NCBI GenBank assembly: GCA_001972305.1
Contig: BDDD01002259.1
Coordinates: 233,596 to 297,595, forward strand
Length of the DNA stretch: 64,000 nucleotides
Direction of reading: 5' to 3'
Origin: Cephalotus follicularis
Lineage: Eukaryota > Streptophyta > Magnoliopsida > Oxalidales > Cephalotaceae
The position numbers and the translations under genes were made by a program. A model generated the notes under the pieces. It saw only the letters and a list, made by a program, of their open reading frames with translations. It was not told where the DNA came from and ran no database searches. Below, piece by piece: positions 36,201-45,941 of this stretch. Numbering within the stretch: the stretch's first letter is position 1; each line of letters opens with the position of its first letter.

Positions 36201-36343
36201 TACTATTCACCAACCATATAACAACATAGAATTCTAAACAAAATATGCACTTGAGATAATAAAATAAAATTTCACAATATGCACACCGACATAAAATCAA
36301 ACAATAATCCGAAAATAGGCACACGAACAAACGGGGTATTACA
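33292..36343 (-). repeat. Full-length 5' LTR of the gag-only element
   Basis: 3052 bp, minus strand TGTAATACCCCG... to ...GGGTGTTACA. It is an inverted copy of the surrounding solo LTR. It contains an array of about eight CAGTCGACTG-like motifs (35020-35185) and three copies of a roughly 80-bp unit with a CCGTACGTTATTCAT-like core (34620-34830). No coding frame. Confidence 0.92.
35020..35185. repeat. CAGTCGACTG palindrome array (gag-only element LTR)
   Basis: About eight copies of CAGTCGACTG or one-base variants (GTCGGCTG, GTCGATTG) every 20-30 bp. The spacers are not conserved. Confidence 0.85.
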
Positions 36344-36882
36344 GTATATGTATGTTATTATCCATTGTTTGTGCCTCCATTGTGTGTCTCTCTCCTAGTA
36401 GCCGAATTTGCAAGGATTAGAGCCTGTTTTTGTCTTCTTTGCTTCACTGAATCAGGTTTGTTCTTCTGTTATTATGGTTTAACAATTAAATTAGTTTAAT
36501 GAGAGCCGAATTTTATTGCATGATTGGTTGCTAGCAAGTTTTAGTTTTGATTCTTGTCATGTATGTTGGTTAATGTTTCTGAGATTCTTAGCAAGCCTTG
36601 GAGTGTCTAGTAATGGTTATAAACAGATTTTGAAACTCGAAATTGGTATATGACAGAAATTGATTAATAGATATGCATGCTATGAGTTAGAATATTGCTT
36701 TCCTTTAAAGAAAGATCACCCATTGCATGAACTTTTTGATTCTGGGTGTTTAAATGCCACGGTTAAGTCACATAAGACCTATATAAGTGTTTAAAATCAT
36801 CTGGTAATGTAGTAAAACGGTTTTAACAGAAAAATTGGAATTAAAACTGATGTGTGTGCTGTTATGTCGAGCAAAACAGTCG

Positions 36883-37085
36883 ACTGTCCATTTAAACAGT
36901 CGACTGTTAGCCATTGAGTAGTCGACTGCCTCTTGAAACAGTCGACGGTTTTGCCTTGCACAGTCGACTGGACCCCCTGTCACAGTCGACTGGATTCAAC
37001 CCAGTTTGAGTAGTCGGCTGCCTATGCAACACAGTCGACTGCCACCCTTGTGTAGTCGACTGGATTTTGATACAGTCGGCTGGAA
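36883..37085. repeat. CAGTCGACTG palindrome array (solo LTR C)
   Basis: About ten copies of the same palindrome in the inverse LTR copy, two more than in 35020-35185 and with different spacers. It shows that copy number drifts while the core is kept. Confidence 0.85.
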
Positions 37086-37294
37086 TTGTCCAGTGAATTT
37101 TCTGGTTTTAAGTTTTGTAATCCGTTTGTTCGTCTAATGATTTGGAGTATGTTTTTGACACTGTTAAATTACTGTTTGATGTTTGGAAGTGATTTTGAAC
37201 CCTTATATAAATGATATTGTATCTTTTAGATTTTTGTGCTTCGAGGGACTTTTAAAATTGTTGATCAATTCGTCTATCTTTTTTGTGATTGCTT

Positions 37295-37625
37295 AAGGTA
37301 CGGATGCTTTCGTTCTTCGGCTATCTTCGCCTAATTTTATTAGAGTAAATTCAGTTTTTCTTTTATGAATAACGTACGGATTTTTTGTTCCTCGATATCT
37401 CCTTCAGTTTTATCTGAATAAATTCAGTTTATTATTTTTATGAATAACGTACGGATTCTATCGTTCTTTGGCTATCTGATTTTATTGAAACTGTCCTGTT
37501 TCACTTGTTATGAATAACGTACGGATCTTCGTTTCTTGATACCCTCCTATTGGTTTTACTGTAGTAAATAAAAATATAGTTTTACTTTATGAATAACGTA
37601 CGAAATTTTCGTTCTTGGTCGCTTC
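37295..37625 (+). repeat. About 80-bp minisatellite with a GAATAACGTACGGAT core
   Basis: Five units in the solo LTR, each TATGAATAACGTACGGAT followed by a TCGTTCTT-like tail and a TTTTACTG-like stretch. The inverse LTR (34620-34830) has only three. Confidence 0.8.
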
Positions 37626-39028
37626 CTACGGTTTTACTGAAATGAATTCAAATGTGATTCCTGCTGTTTTATGAACTTGGCTATGTTTTATGATTCGATA
37701 CGATTTTGAAAATAAAAGTTAGTTGACATTTTCAGAATTTAATGTTCTTGACTTTATTCTTATGCTATGATATGTTAAGAAATATGATACGATCATCTCT
37801 TTACAGTGGAAAATAAATGAGTTGATGCTATGTAATGATTTTACTATGTCCAGAAAATGTTTGGAAAATGTGTTTACGTTTTTAAATTGTTATTAGAAAT
37901 AAAGCAATGTTTTTGAAAAAGGATATACAAGAGATATTTCCTACCTATGGAGGTACCATAGGCATGTCGTAGGCCTGGCACGGGGACATGACACTTCCGT
38001 AGCGGTGTGATTTGACTACGGCGTCTCTCTTTGTTTTGAATAAATCCCATGAGGTGGATTTATGGATCCGATTTTGTTATAGAGGCGTATGGGTATACTC
38101 TAGTTTTTGTTATGTTAAAGATTCGGATTTTGGGGATTGATTGTGTAGTGCCGTACACGTCTTTCCGTTTGGCATGTGGGCCTTGCAAACCCCTTGCAAG
38201 TTCGCATATGTGTATGCGCTTTGGATCTCTGGAATGAGATATCGGAATCGGATAAGTCTATGTTATATGTTTGGATCTCTATGATGAGATTATGGAATCG
38301 GATAAGTTTTTATTTTAAAATCTTTAACTTGGTTGATGTTAAAGTAATTTGAACGTTTGATTTGGATACTGTTTTGAACTTAGATTATGTTTTTTTTTAA
38401 ATTGAATAACGCTTTGAAAATTAGATATTCGTTTTGAATTGATTGTATGACTGCTTACTTTATCTTTTGAAAATCATATTAAATTATTTTACGCATAAGG
38501 TATATGATATTTAAAGATTCAGGTATTTTCTATCTTTTAAATTATCGTTTTATGTTTTATGATTCTATATCCGTACTGAGGTTTGCTCAGCCGCGTTTTT
38601 GTTTCCATGCGGCAGGTATTCTGGGACAGCATCCGGGCAATGTGTGCTGAGCGAGATGTCACCTATGATAAGGATCACTTAGGGGATGGAACCGTTTATG
38701 CTTAGTTATTTTATGGTCATGTTAGAACCCCTATTAGAACAATATTATGTCTTTCAGTTTATGACATTGGATTATGTTTCAGTTTTGGTTTATGTTTAAG
38801 TTTTCATATTATGAATAAAGTCTTAGACAATGTTTTAGATTATATATGTTATGTTTAGACCATCACGCAATTTTAATAAAAGATGAGTTAATAATCTGAT
38901 TAAAAGATTAAAATTTGATCCATGTTATAAGATCAAAATAAAATTTGGTTATATTTCATGATAGGTTATGTTTAGTCTCGGATTAGGAATCGTAACGACT
39001 CCCGCCTTTCTGGGGGTGTTACATGTGT

Positions 39029-40619
39029 ACTCTCCCAAACCCAGGAATCTTACAAGTGCGTACACCTTTTCCAAACACAACTTCATTAAACTCAGGGAGT
39101 TGATCCTCTACCTCTTCCCCTAATAACCTCTCCACACCCACCTCGGTCACCCGTCGACCCTTCAAGAATTTTTTATTGTCTCTTCTAAACTGGTGGTCTG
39201 TGGGCAACAATTGACGATGACAGTCAAACCACGAACATTTCCGACTATGCTTCAATCTAAAACCCTTGGTCCGACCCATGCAGTAGGGGCATGCCAAATG
39301 ACCATGAGTACTCTAGCCTGACAGCATTACATAGGCAGGAAAGTCACTAATCGTCCACATTAAAGCTGCCCTAATCTGAAAGTTCTTCTTACGTGATGCA
39401 TCATAGGTTTCAACTCCAGTTTCCCACAACATCTTCAACTCGTCAACGAGTGGACGTAGAAACACATCAACATCTTTCCCTGGGCCTTTTGGTCCAGGTA
39501 TAATCAAGGATAAGAACATGAATGGCTTTGTCATACACAACCAAGGTGGAAGATTGTATGGGAAAATAAACACAGATCAGCAAGAGCAAACACTACTACT
39601 GACCCCAAAAGGACAAAACCCGTCTGTTGCTATTCCTATTCTAACATTGCCAACCTCTGCAGCAAATGATGGAAAAGTAATATCAAAGGGTTTCCAAGCT
39701 TCACCGTCAGCCGGGTGTACCATTCCCACTACATCAACGTAGTTATCCTTCCTATTCTTACTATGCCACCTCATATCAGCAGATGTTTTGTCTGATTGAA
39801 ACAACCTCTGAAGTCTTGGTGCCACTGAAAAGTGACGCAAAACCTCGTAAGGTACCTGTTTCTTTCTCTTTCCGTCACCGCTAGGTTTGAATCTAGGATG
39901 ATTACACGTTGGACACTCTGTAGCACACTTGTGCTGATCCCGGTAATACAACATACAATCATTGACACATGCATCTATATTTTTGTAGCCTAATCCCAAT
40001 GTTTTCATAATTTTTTTCAGCTTGTAATAAGACTCCAACAACTTCTCATCCTCAGGAATTCCGCTCTTAAAGATCTGAAGAATTTCCTCGGCCCCTTAGT
40101 TGGGAATCCCGTAATTGGACTTGACATTCATGTGTCGCATCATCATAGATAGCTTGGTGTGTTTTTTACAGCCATTCCACAACAGTTCATCTGCATCCTT
40201 AAGCAGGTCATAAAACTTCTTTGCATTGGGATTCGAAAGTTCATCGGTCGTCTCGTCATGTTCACCAGTGTCAAACTCTAACCCCTAGCATCCATTACGA
40301 GATGAACAAAAGGATTGCTCAGACCCGAGGGGTTTGGCTACTCTACTGCAGCCCGACGGTGTTCCCTCATTTCCCCATGTTGATCCCACAACGTGTAATG
40401 AGGGGTGAAACCCCTCTTCAACAAATGTAACCGCACTTCAGATCGAGTTCCAAATGCCCTTAACTTGCAACGGCTACAAGGACATTTTATCGTACTATTC
40501 CAGACAAAATTTTGGTTTGAAGATTCAAAATCTAAGAAAGTGTGCACACCCCTGTTAAATTCCTCCATTAGTAACCCCCGGACAACTCGCCTACTCATCC
40601 AACTCCTGTCCACAGACAT
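39029..40619 (-). pseudogene. tnp2 transposase N-terminal half
   Basis: The start is the ATG at 40619 (MSVDRSWMSRRVVRGLL), the transposase-associated N-terminal domain with CPCSRC. The tnp2 core follows: CPTCNHPRF, YEVLRHFSVAPRLQRLF, HPADGEAWKPFDITFPSFA and RIGIATDGFCPFG (40041-39577), NLPPWLCM and SLIIPGPKGPGKDVDVFLRP (39573-39313), then ACPYCM with KCSWFDCHRQLLPTDHQFR (39297-39029). Stops occur near 40338, 40270, 40100, 39575 and 39312, the last replacing the Trp usual in LSG-STHG. The gene continues at 27779 beyond the solo LTR. Its role would be cutting and joining of CACTA ends. Confidence 0.88.
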
Positions 40620-41050
40620 TTTTTCTACAACTAGGGTAGAAGATTGTTAGATTCTAGTATTCTTTTCTCAAAATGCATTGACTGAAGTGTATATCACCAC
40701 CTGACTCTAAAAGGTATGGCCCTATCCCATTCCCGACTACGTACCCCCACTAATATCGTTATCCCGCGTGCATATGATAAAATTTCAGCAGCATCTCCCC
40801 ACGGCTCCTCAAACACACGAATTAAACTGAATTGATCGGTTTAATTATGTATCCGAGGAATATGTTTAAGGAGCGTAACTGAAACTTTCTTGAAGAGAAC
40901 TATGTACGCAAGATAACGATATATCCTACAGTGGACGTACGTATGCGAGAATTGTCTGAACTGGACAATTCATGATTCACTCCTATTGAATGAATCATGA
41001 ACGGGAATCTAAGGTTTCTCTCAAATTTGTATGTAACTAAACTCTCTCTC
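40620..41050 (-). other. CACTA 5' region with two adjacent hairpins
   Basis: Upstream of the tnp2 start with no long frame. Two perfect 8-bp inverted repeats lie side by side: GAATTGTC (40949-40956) with GACAATTC (40964-40971), and ATGATTCA (40972-40979) with TGAATCAT (40991-40998). They could be structure in the 5' leader or protein sites. A short CT run follows at 41044-41055. Confidence 0.5.
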
Positions 41051-41097
41051 TCTCTATGTGTGTATATATATAATAAATTCCACGCACACACATATAT

Positions 41098-41251
41098 ATG
41101 CAAACAACATAGAATTCCATAAAGCGACATCACATATGGGGTTGGCATCAAATAACTCACGTGCTAACTCTAAACTTCCCACCTCAATATACATATTAAA
41201 CAATGAATTTACTATAAACATATCATCACAATAATTCAACTTAATTACCAT
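41098..41251 (-). pseudogene. PPR (pentatricopeptide repeat) protein gene fragment
   Basis: About 51 codons resemble one to one and a half PPR units of the plant PLS type: DDMFIVNSLFNMYIEVGSLE, then LARELFD and DVALWNSMLFAY. Such proteins bind organellar RNA, but this piece is far too short to work and is cut at both ends: upstream by a stop before the first Met, downstream by AT-rich repeats. It is the only host-gene-like sequence I found. It lies between the CACTA 5' region and LTR-A, so it may be a captured fragment or a remnant of the original locus. Confidence 0.7.
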
Positions 41252-41324
41252 TTGATGTAATTACAAGCATAATTTAAGACATCCAAACATTGCATACAAA
41301 AATATTTAAACCTGCCAACAAACG

Positions 41325-41331
<7 letters not shown>

Positions 41332-41378
<47 letters not shown>
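41332..41378. repeat. (TA)n microsatellite
   Basis: About 23 uninterrupted TA units. Confidence 0.95.
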
Positions 41379-41380
<2 letters not shown>

Positions 41381-42744
41381 TGTTTTTTGATTTTATATTG
41401 TTGCGCCCGGGTTTTTCACAAAATGTAATATTACAATTTTAATGTAATATTATTATGGAATTTATGAGAATAGTTAAATTCTCGACTTTGATGATGTTTT
41501 CCCTTTTATAAATTCAAATTCTGAAAGAGGAATGATGGGAAATGTTCAAGGCATTTCACATTGATGCCGCGATTATGTTGCCCAAAATGGCAAATAAAGC
41601 CTATTTTTAATACGTGTTTGTAAGACCCAGTGTTCGCATTACTATTGCGATTATTTTGGCGGCGGTTGGATTAATTAATATCATAATTTGCGGAATAATC
41701 GGGACCCATGTCTTAGTATTTTGCTGGTAAATACTAAAGAAGAAGCAAAAGAATAAAGGGAGAGGGAAAAAGAGCACGGGTGCATTGTGCGCTCGTATGA
41801 AGAAAGGGAGCGGAGAGAGAACCAGAGACAGCGGGAGAGAAGGAGAGAGAGGGAGAGTTGGGCGCCGGGGAAGGCGACGGCGCCGGACCAGGAAGCGCGC
41901 GGTGTGGTCCTCCACCCCCGACGGTATGCATTCTTTCCTCTTCTCTTTTATTTTCTCTTTCCTTCTTCCCCGATGCTTTGTGTCACTGTCGTCGTTGCCG
42001 TGCGTTCCACTGCCGGTGATCGTCATGGGTGGGGCTGGTCTTCACCTAAAAGGTCGGCTACACCTATTTCAATGACCGTTTAGGCACCATTCTGTCTCAA
42101 TTGGCCGGATTGCAGTTGATGAGTCAACTCGGTGAGTTGACTCACTGCCACCCTTGACCTTGCGTTTTGCGCCGAGTCTCGGCGAGTTAAGGGAATAGAT
42201 GTGTTGAGATGATGGTTTTGTGGCATTTTTGGTGGTGGCCGAAGCTGGGGAAGTCGGGAGAGTTGACTCAGTGAGTCACAACTCGCTGTCGCTGGTGACA
42301 TGGCATTCGACACCGATTCACGGCAACCCGTTTATGGGTGTTGCACAAGCTGGGTGAGGTGGCCGGAATCCGTCCGGTGTTTTAGTGACGGCAATGTTTT
42401 GTGTGTGTTGATCATAATGAGAACGTGTTGTATATGCAGTGTGAATAAAGAGCATCTTCGGGGCTGTGGACCTTAAAGAGGTGGACTGTGATTCCTAACT
42501 TAGAATCAGAGGTAGGGGTAATTGTAGGGGATTCATACATGCATATTTGAGTTCAATTGTAATGAGTGTTCATTTGATGAAATGCATGGGTTGTGGATTG
42601 TGTGACTGGTGTTAGGGTTGCTATGAATAGTTAACCTGTTATGCATATTGCATTTTACAATGATTGCAGATTGAATGGCATGTGTTGTATGCTTTGAATT
42701 CTATTGGTTTTGAGACATGTTGAAGGAACCGTGTTTTGGTTCGC

Positions 42745-42990
42745 TTAACCGTCGACGCTTAGGAAAGAAGCGTCGATGCTATGGACTGTTATACGGAGAA
42801 TGAGCTCTGTTTCTGCGATAAACGTCGATGCTTAGAGAAAAACGTCGATGCCATGATTCGTTGTGTGTGAGAGTGGACACGTGTAGCATTGACGCCTGAG
42901 GTTCCTTCCCCAAAGCGTCGACGCCAAGGATAGGCGCTAATGCTTAATGGTCCATGCCTTGAACGTCGATGCCGAAGGGATGAGATGTTG
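42745..42990. repeat. GTCGA array in LTR-A
   Basis: About nine copies of a GCGTCGATGCTTA-like unit, with GTCGACGC and TTGACGC variants, spaced 15-45 bp. Confidence 0.78.
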
Positions 42991-43409
42991 ACGCGAATAG
43001 AGCCCGGTTGCATTTTGAGCATATGTTTTCATTGCATACAATTGTGAGTTGGATTGCTGATTGAGTTATCAACCGATTTCTAAATTGTTTCCTCTTTTTG
43101 GGAAGTATATAAATGGTTTAATAAAATCATTGTTATGTGGAAATGTAATGTTTTCCAAAAGGATTGTGAAAACGGTTTCAAGGGATTGAGAAACTGTTAT
43201 ACGAAAATGAGTATTTTCGTGTATTTGAATGTGGTTCGAATGGCTGGTTTTACATTTTAAAATGTGTTGCGTTCAAGTATTTTATGATACATTGAATTTA
43301 CTTGAAAAGGATTGAAAATGGACTGTTATATATATTGAGTAAATATATATATATGTTTTCAAGTGTTTATACTTATAAATTACTTGAAATGGATTGAAAG
43401 ACTTTGATG

Positions 43410-43780
43410 ACTACTAAGCTCTGTTGAGTAAGTATCCAAGACTGTGAACTGTTTTAAAAGAATTGATGTACATTTGGAAATGTATGGATTGCAAGTATTA
43501 TATTTGTTAATAATTACTTGTAATGGATTGATTGATCGTGTTGGCTGCTAAGCTCTATTGAGTAAGTAGCCAGGAATTCCACTACTAAGCTCTGTTGAGT
43601 AAGTAGCCGGAGATTCCATATACGGTTGGTACTAAGCCCTGTTGAGTAAGTAGCTAGGGTTTCCCATACAATGGTTACTAAGCTCTGTTGAGTAAGTAGC
43701 CAGGGACTCCCTGTTGGTTACTAAGCATTGTTGTGTAAGTAACCGGTTGCTAAGCACTGTTGTGTAAGCAACTTGAATTG
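43410..43780 (+). repeat. Seven-copy GTTGAGTAAGTAGCC repeat in LTR-A
   Basis: Units of about 26 bp (core CTAAGCTCTGTTGAGTAAGT followed by AGCC) separated by short variable spacers. The last two units carry GTTGTGTAAGT instead. Two shorter CTAAACACAGAGTG copies follow. Confidence 0.85.
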
Positions 43781-44129
43781 GATTGATTGATAGACTGTTT
43801 GTCCGACGTGGCTGATTGATTGTTGTGGTGGTTACTAAAATAGAGCCGAAGTAACCGAGTTCCTAAACACAGAGTGAAAGTGACCGGGTGCTAAACACAG
43901 AGTGGAAGCATCCCCGTTTAGAGTGTTGTCCTTTGTGGCATGACTGATCGACTGATGACTGATTGACTGAGTAATTGCTTGTCCGTTGTGACATGCTTGA
44001 CTGGATTGGATTGATTTGTCCTCTATGACATGATTGACTGGATTGATGGGTCATTAGTGACCTGATTGATAGTTTGTATGGTTATAGCCGCTTGGCGTGG
44101 TCGTACCTTTTGGCACACATACATATATA

Positions 44130-44640
44130 CGTACATATATATACGTCCATACCTTTCTCCTTCCTCCGGTCAATCACGTAGGCCAAATATCCTTCGCATC
44201 CCTTCTCAAGATTCTTCGATGCACGAGTGAAGGATATAATCAGTGTCGAAAATCCCTTGTCTCCTGTAAACTAGAAAGTGGTACCATCGGGCAGATAAAA
44301 ATCCAATGTCTTGCTATAGCAGTCCATGTGAGCATGATGGGCTGACAGCCAATCCATCCCCAGAATGACATCGAAATCATGTATGGGAAATACAATGAGA
44401 TCTGCATATAGTTAAATGCCTGCCATAGAAATCTCACAACTCCTATACACAAAATTTGTACACATGGAATCTCCAGCAGGTGTACTCACGTCAAGCATAT
44501 ATGGCATACAGTAAGGTGTCACATCCAAACATGATGCAAATTGTGAAGCAATAAATGAATGTGATGCTCCAGGGTCCATCAATACTCTAACAGAAAAACC
44601 CTAAATATACAGTATACCTCCAATAACAGAAGTACACTCT
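44130..44640 (-). pseudogene. Gypsy-4 protease fragment
   Basis: Contains VLMDPGASHSFIASQF, where the usual catalytic D(T/S)G reads DPG, and the second signature DVILGMDWLSAHHAHMDC. It then runs to EKGCEGYLAYVIDRRKEKG before the break. A stop lies between the two signatures (near 44413). The altered catalytic triplet alone would probably inactivate it. Confidence 0.75.
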
Positions 44641-45829
44641 GGAACTTCTGTCTGGGTAAGAGTGAAAATTCTACTTTCCATAAAGCCTTTGCCGGTATCC
44701 CTTCGCTGCAGTACCGCTATTACTCGCTGACCCCGTAGGCACTGTCGTCTAACTCTTTGGGAAATCTTTCACTGAATGACCAGATCCCCACACCTCAAAC
44801 ACAACCCATTCTTTGCCCAACAATCTTTTTTCAGATGGCCTGCTCGGCCACAGTGAAAGCAACTCCAGATCTCGCATTACTCCCTTGACTAGGAGTACCC
44901 TGGCTAGCAGTTTGTTGAGATCTATTTTTTGACTACTTTGTTGGAGAACCACTGCCCTGCCATTTTGATGACGCTGGTCTAGACTGTGTAGGGGTCTGCC
45001 AAGCTTGCTGAATACAAGCCCTCTCTGCACAGTCTTTGTTTGATATGCTTTCAAAAAGCCTTGCCTTCTGAGCAACCCGCACGAAGGTCTCCAACTCCAT
45101 AGTTCTAAGTCTTGACCAAAGATCCGGTCGTAGGCATCTTAAGAACCTCCAGATTTTCTTCTCTTCATCAGCAACCAGATAGGCTGAATGTTTGGCCAAC
45201 TTCATAAATCTGGCTTGATACTCAGCCACAGTCAAGTCACCCTGTCGTAAGTCCAGGAGTTCCGTCTCCCTTCGCTCACATTCAACTCGGGGCACAGAAG
45301 TATTGAGGAACTCCCTTTGGAACCTCTTCCATGTACTATCGAGTCCAGTTGACTCCCACTTCGCCTTGACCATCTCCCACCAGTGAGTGGCCGCTCCCCA
45401 TAATCGGTAGATAGCAAACTTCAACCTCTGGTCGTTGGTACATCCCATAACCTCGAAGATCTTTTCTAGATCTTGCAACCATCTCTCAGCCATGATAGCA
45501 TCGAGCTCACCTTTGAAGCTAGGAGGGTTCTGCCTCATGAATCTCTCCAAGTTCCTCCCAAACTGATTACCATCATGATGTGCACAATGGTCGGAGGCCA
45601 TATGCCGAGGCTGAGCTTGAGCATAATATCGCTGCATTTCCTCCATGTGAGCCGCATTTGCAGCCATCTGCTACTGGAAATAGTCGGCAATATGATCCAT
45701 CGGATCTCTCCTCTCATTTGCTTGTTGAGGAACATTATTCATCGGGTCTCCCCCAACATTTTCTTCCTAAGGAACATTTGGGTCGATAGCTCCAGCCCTT
45801 TCGCACCTCCTTCTACCGTCCATTCTCAT
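44641..45829 (-). pseudogene. Gypsy-4 gag, broken
   Basis: The likely start is the ATG at 45829 (MRMDGRRRCER). The capsid core is open from 45667 to 44933, with AERWLQDLEKIFEVMGC, THWWEMVKAKWES, FQREFLN and YQARFMKLAKHSAYLV. A zinc knuckle CFHCGRAGHLKKDC is encoded near 44855-44815 but in another frame, so at least one frameshift lies between. Stops occur near 45770, 45671 and 44932. Confidence 0.82.
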
Positions 45830-45926
45830 TTCCTATAAAGAAAGATGTCATTAGTAATCATCTCAAGGAAACAATTGGTTAATTGCCAAGGAACTTATCC
45901 AAGCTAAGCATATAACAACATATATG

Positions 45927-45936
45927 CTTTGATACC
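45927..45936 (-). other. Gypsy-4 primer binding site
   Basis: The minus strand reads TGGTATCAAA four to five bases after the LTR end GTGACA: initiator tRNA-Met type with one change. Confidence 0.75.
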
Positions 45937-45941
45937 ACTGT

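Larger units (their letters stand above)
31264..36343 (-). mobile_element. Gag-only non-autonomous LTR retrotransposon with unequal LTRs
   Basis: Minus-strand element: 5' LTR 33292-36343 (3052 bp), PBS, intact gag, polypurine tract and a 3' LTR of only 544 bp (31264-31807). Target duplication GTATA lies at 31259-31263 and 36344-36348. No protease, RT or integrase is present; gag is followed by about 150 bp and then the polypurine tract. Mobilisation would need the enzymes of a related full element. The LTR family is that of the surrounding solo LTR. Confidence 0.9.
27785..39023 (+). repeat. Solo LTR (Tekay-like family C) hosting two later insertions
   Basis: The plus-oriented LTR starts TGTAATACCCCGTTTG and ends GGGGGTGTTACA. 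Its pieces are 27785-27952, about 30636-31263 and 36349-39023, about 3.5 kb without insertions. The five-base duplication TGTGT lies at 27780-27784 and 39024-39028; joining these restores the tnp2 context. It belongs to the same family as the LTRs of the gag-only element 31264-36343, which lies within it in inverse orientation. No internal region is present, so it arose by LTR-LTR recombination. Confidence 0.9.
23242..41050 (-). mobile_element. CACTA (En/Spm) DNA transposon, split by a solo LTR
   Basis: The left terminus is CACTACTAAAAAATAGGG at 23242, preceded by CTA as the likely 3-bp target copy within Copia-1. Inside are a palindromic subterminal field, a Ptta/TNPA-like gene (23912-25564) and a tnp2-type transposase gene on the minus strand, in two blocks because a solo LTR cluster (27785-39023) sits in it. 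The other terminus (an expected TAGTG) is not found; the right limit given is where transposon-like sequence fades. Multiple stops make it non-autonomous now. Confidence 0.85.
41399..44120 (+). repeat. LTR-A: Tekay-like LTR, 3' truncated
   Basis: Plus-oriented, starting TGTTGCGCCCGGGTTTTTC, similar to the start of LTR-B (TGTAACCCGAGATTTTTC). It shares with LTR-B and the Gypsy-4 LTR a block ending in a donor-like G|GTAGGGG (intron start 42512), and has a GTCGA array at about 42745-42990 and a seven-copy repeat at 43410-43780. The conserved LTR end (GATCACGCTCCG... TGACA) is missing: it runs into Gypsy-4 protease at about 44120. A purine-rich stretch lies at 41805-41880. Open frames in it are not coding. 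Confidence 0.72.

Noticed and set aside
35020-37085. CRISPR-like regularly spaced palindromes
   Set aside because: The units are only about 10 bp, degenerate and irregularly spaced, and lie in plant LTRs; there are no cas genes.
40620-41100. Right terminus of the CACTA element
   Set aside because: I looked for TAGTG with the inverted TIR and found none; CAGTGGACG at about 40929 is not a convincing match.
41607-42083. Overlapping Arg/Glu-rich and Pro-rich frames
   Set aside because: They arise from a purine-rich tract in LTR-A read on both strands; no family resemblance and no stable frame.
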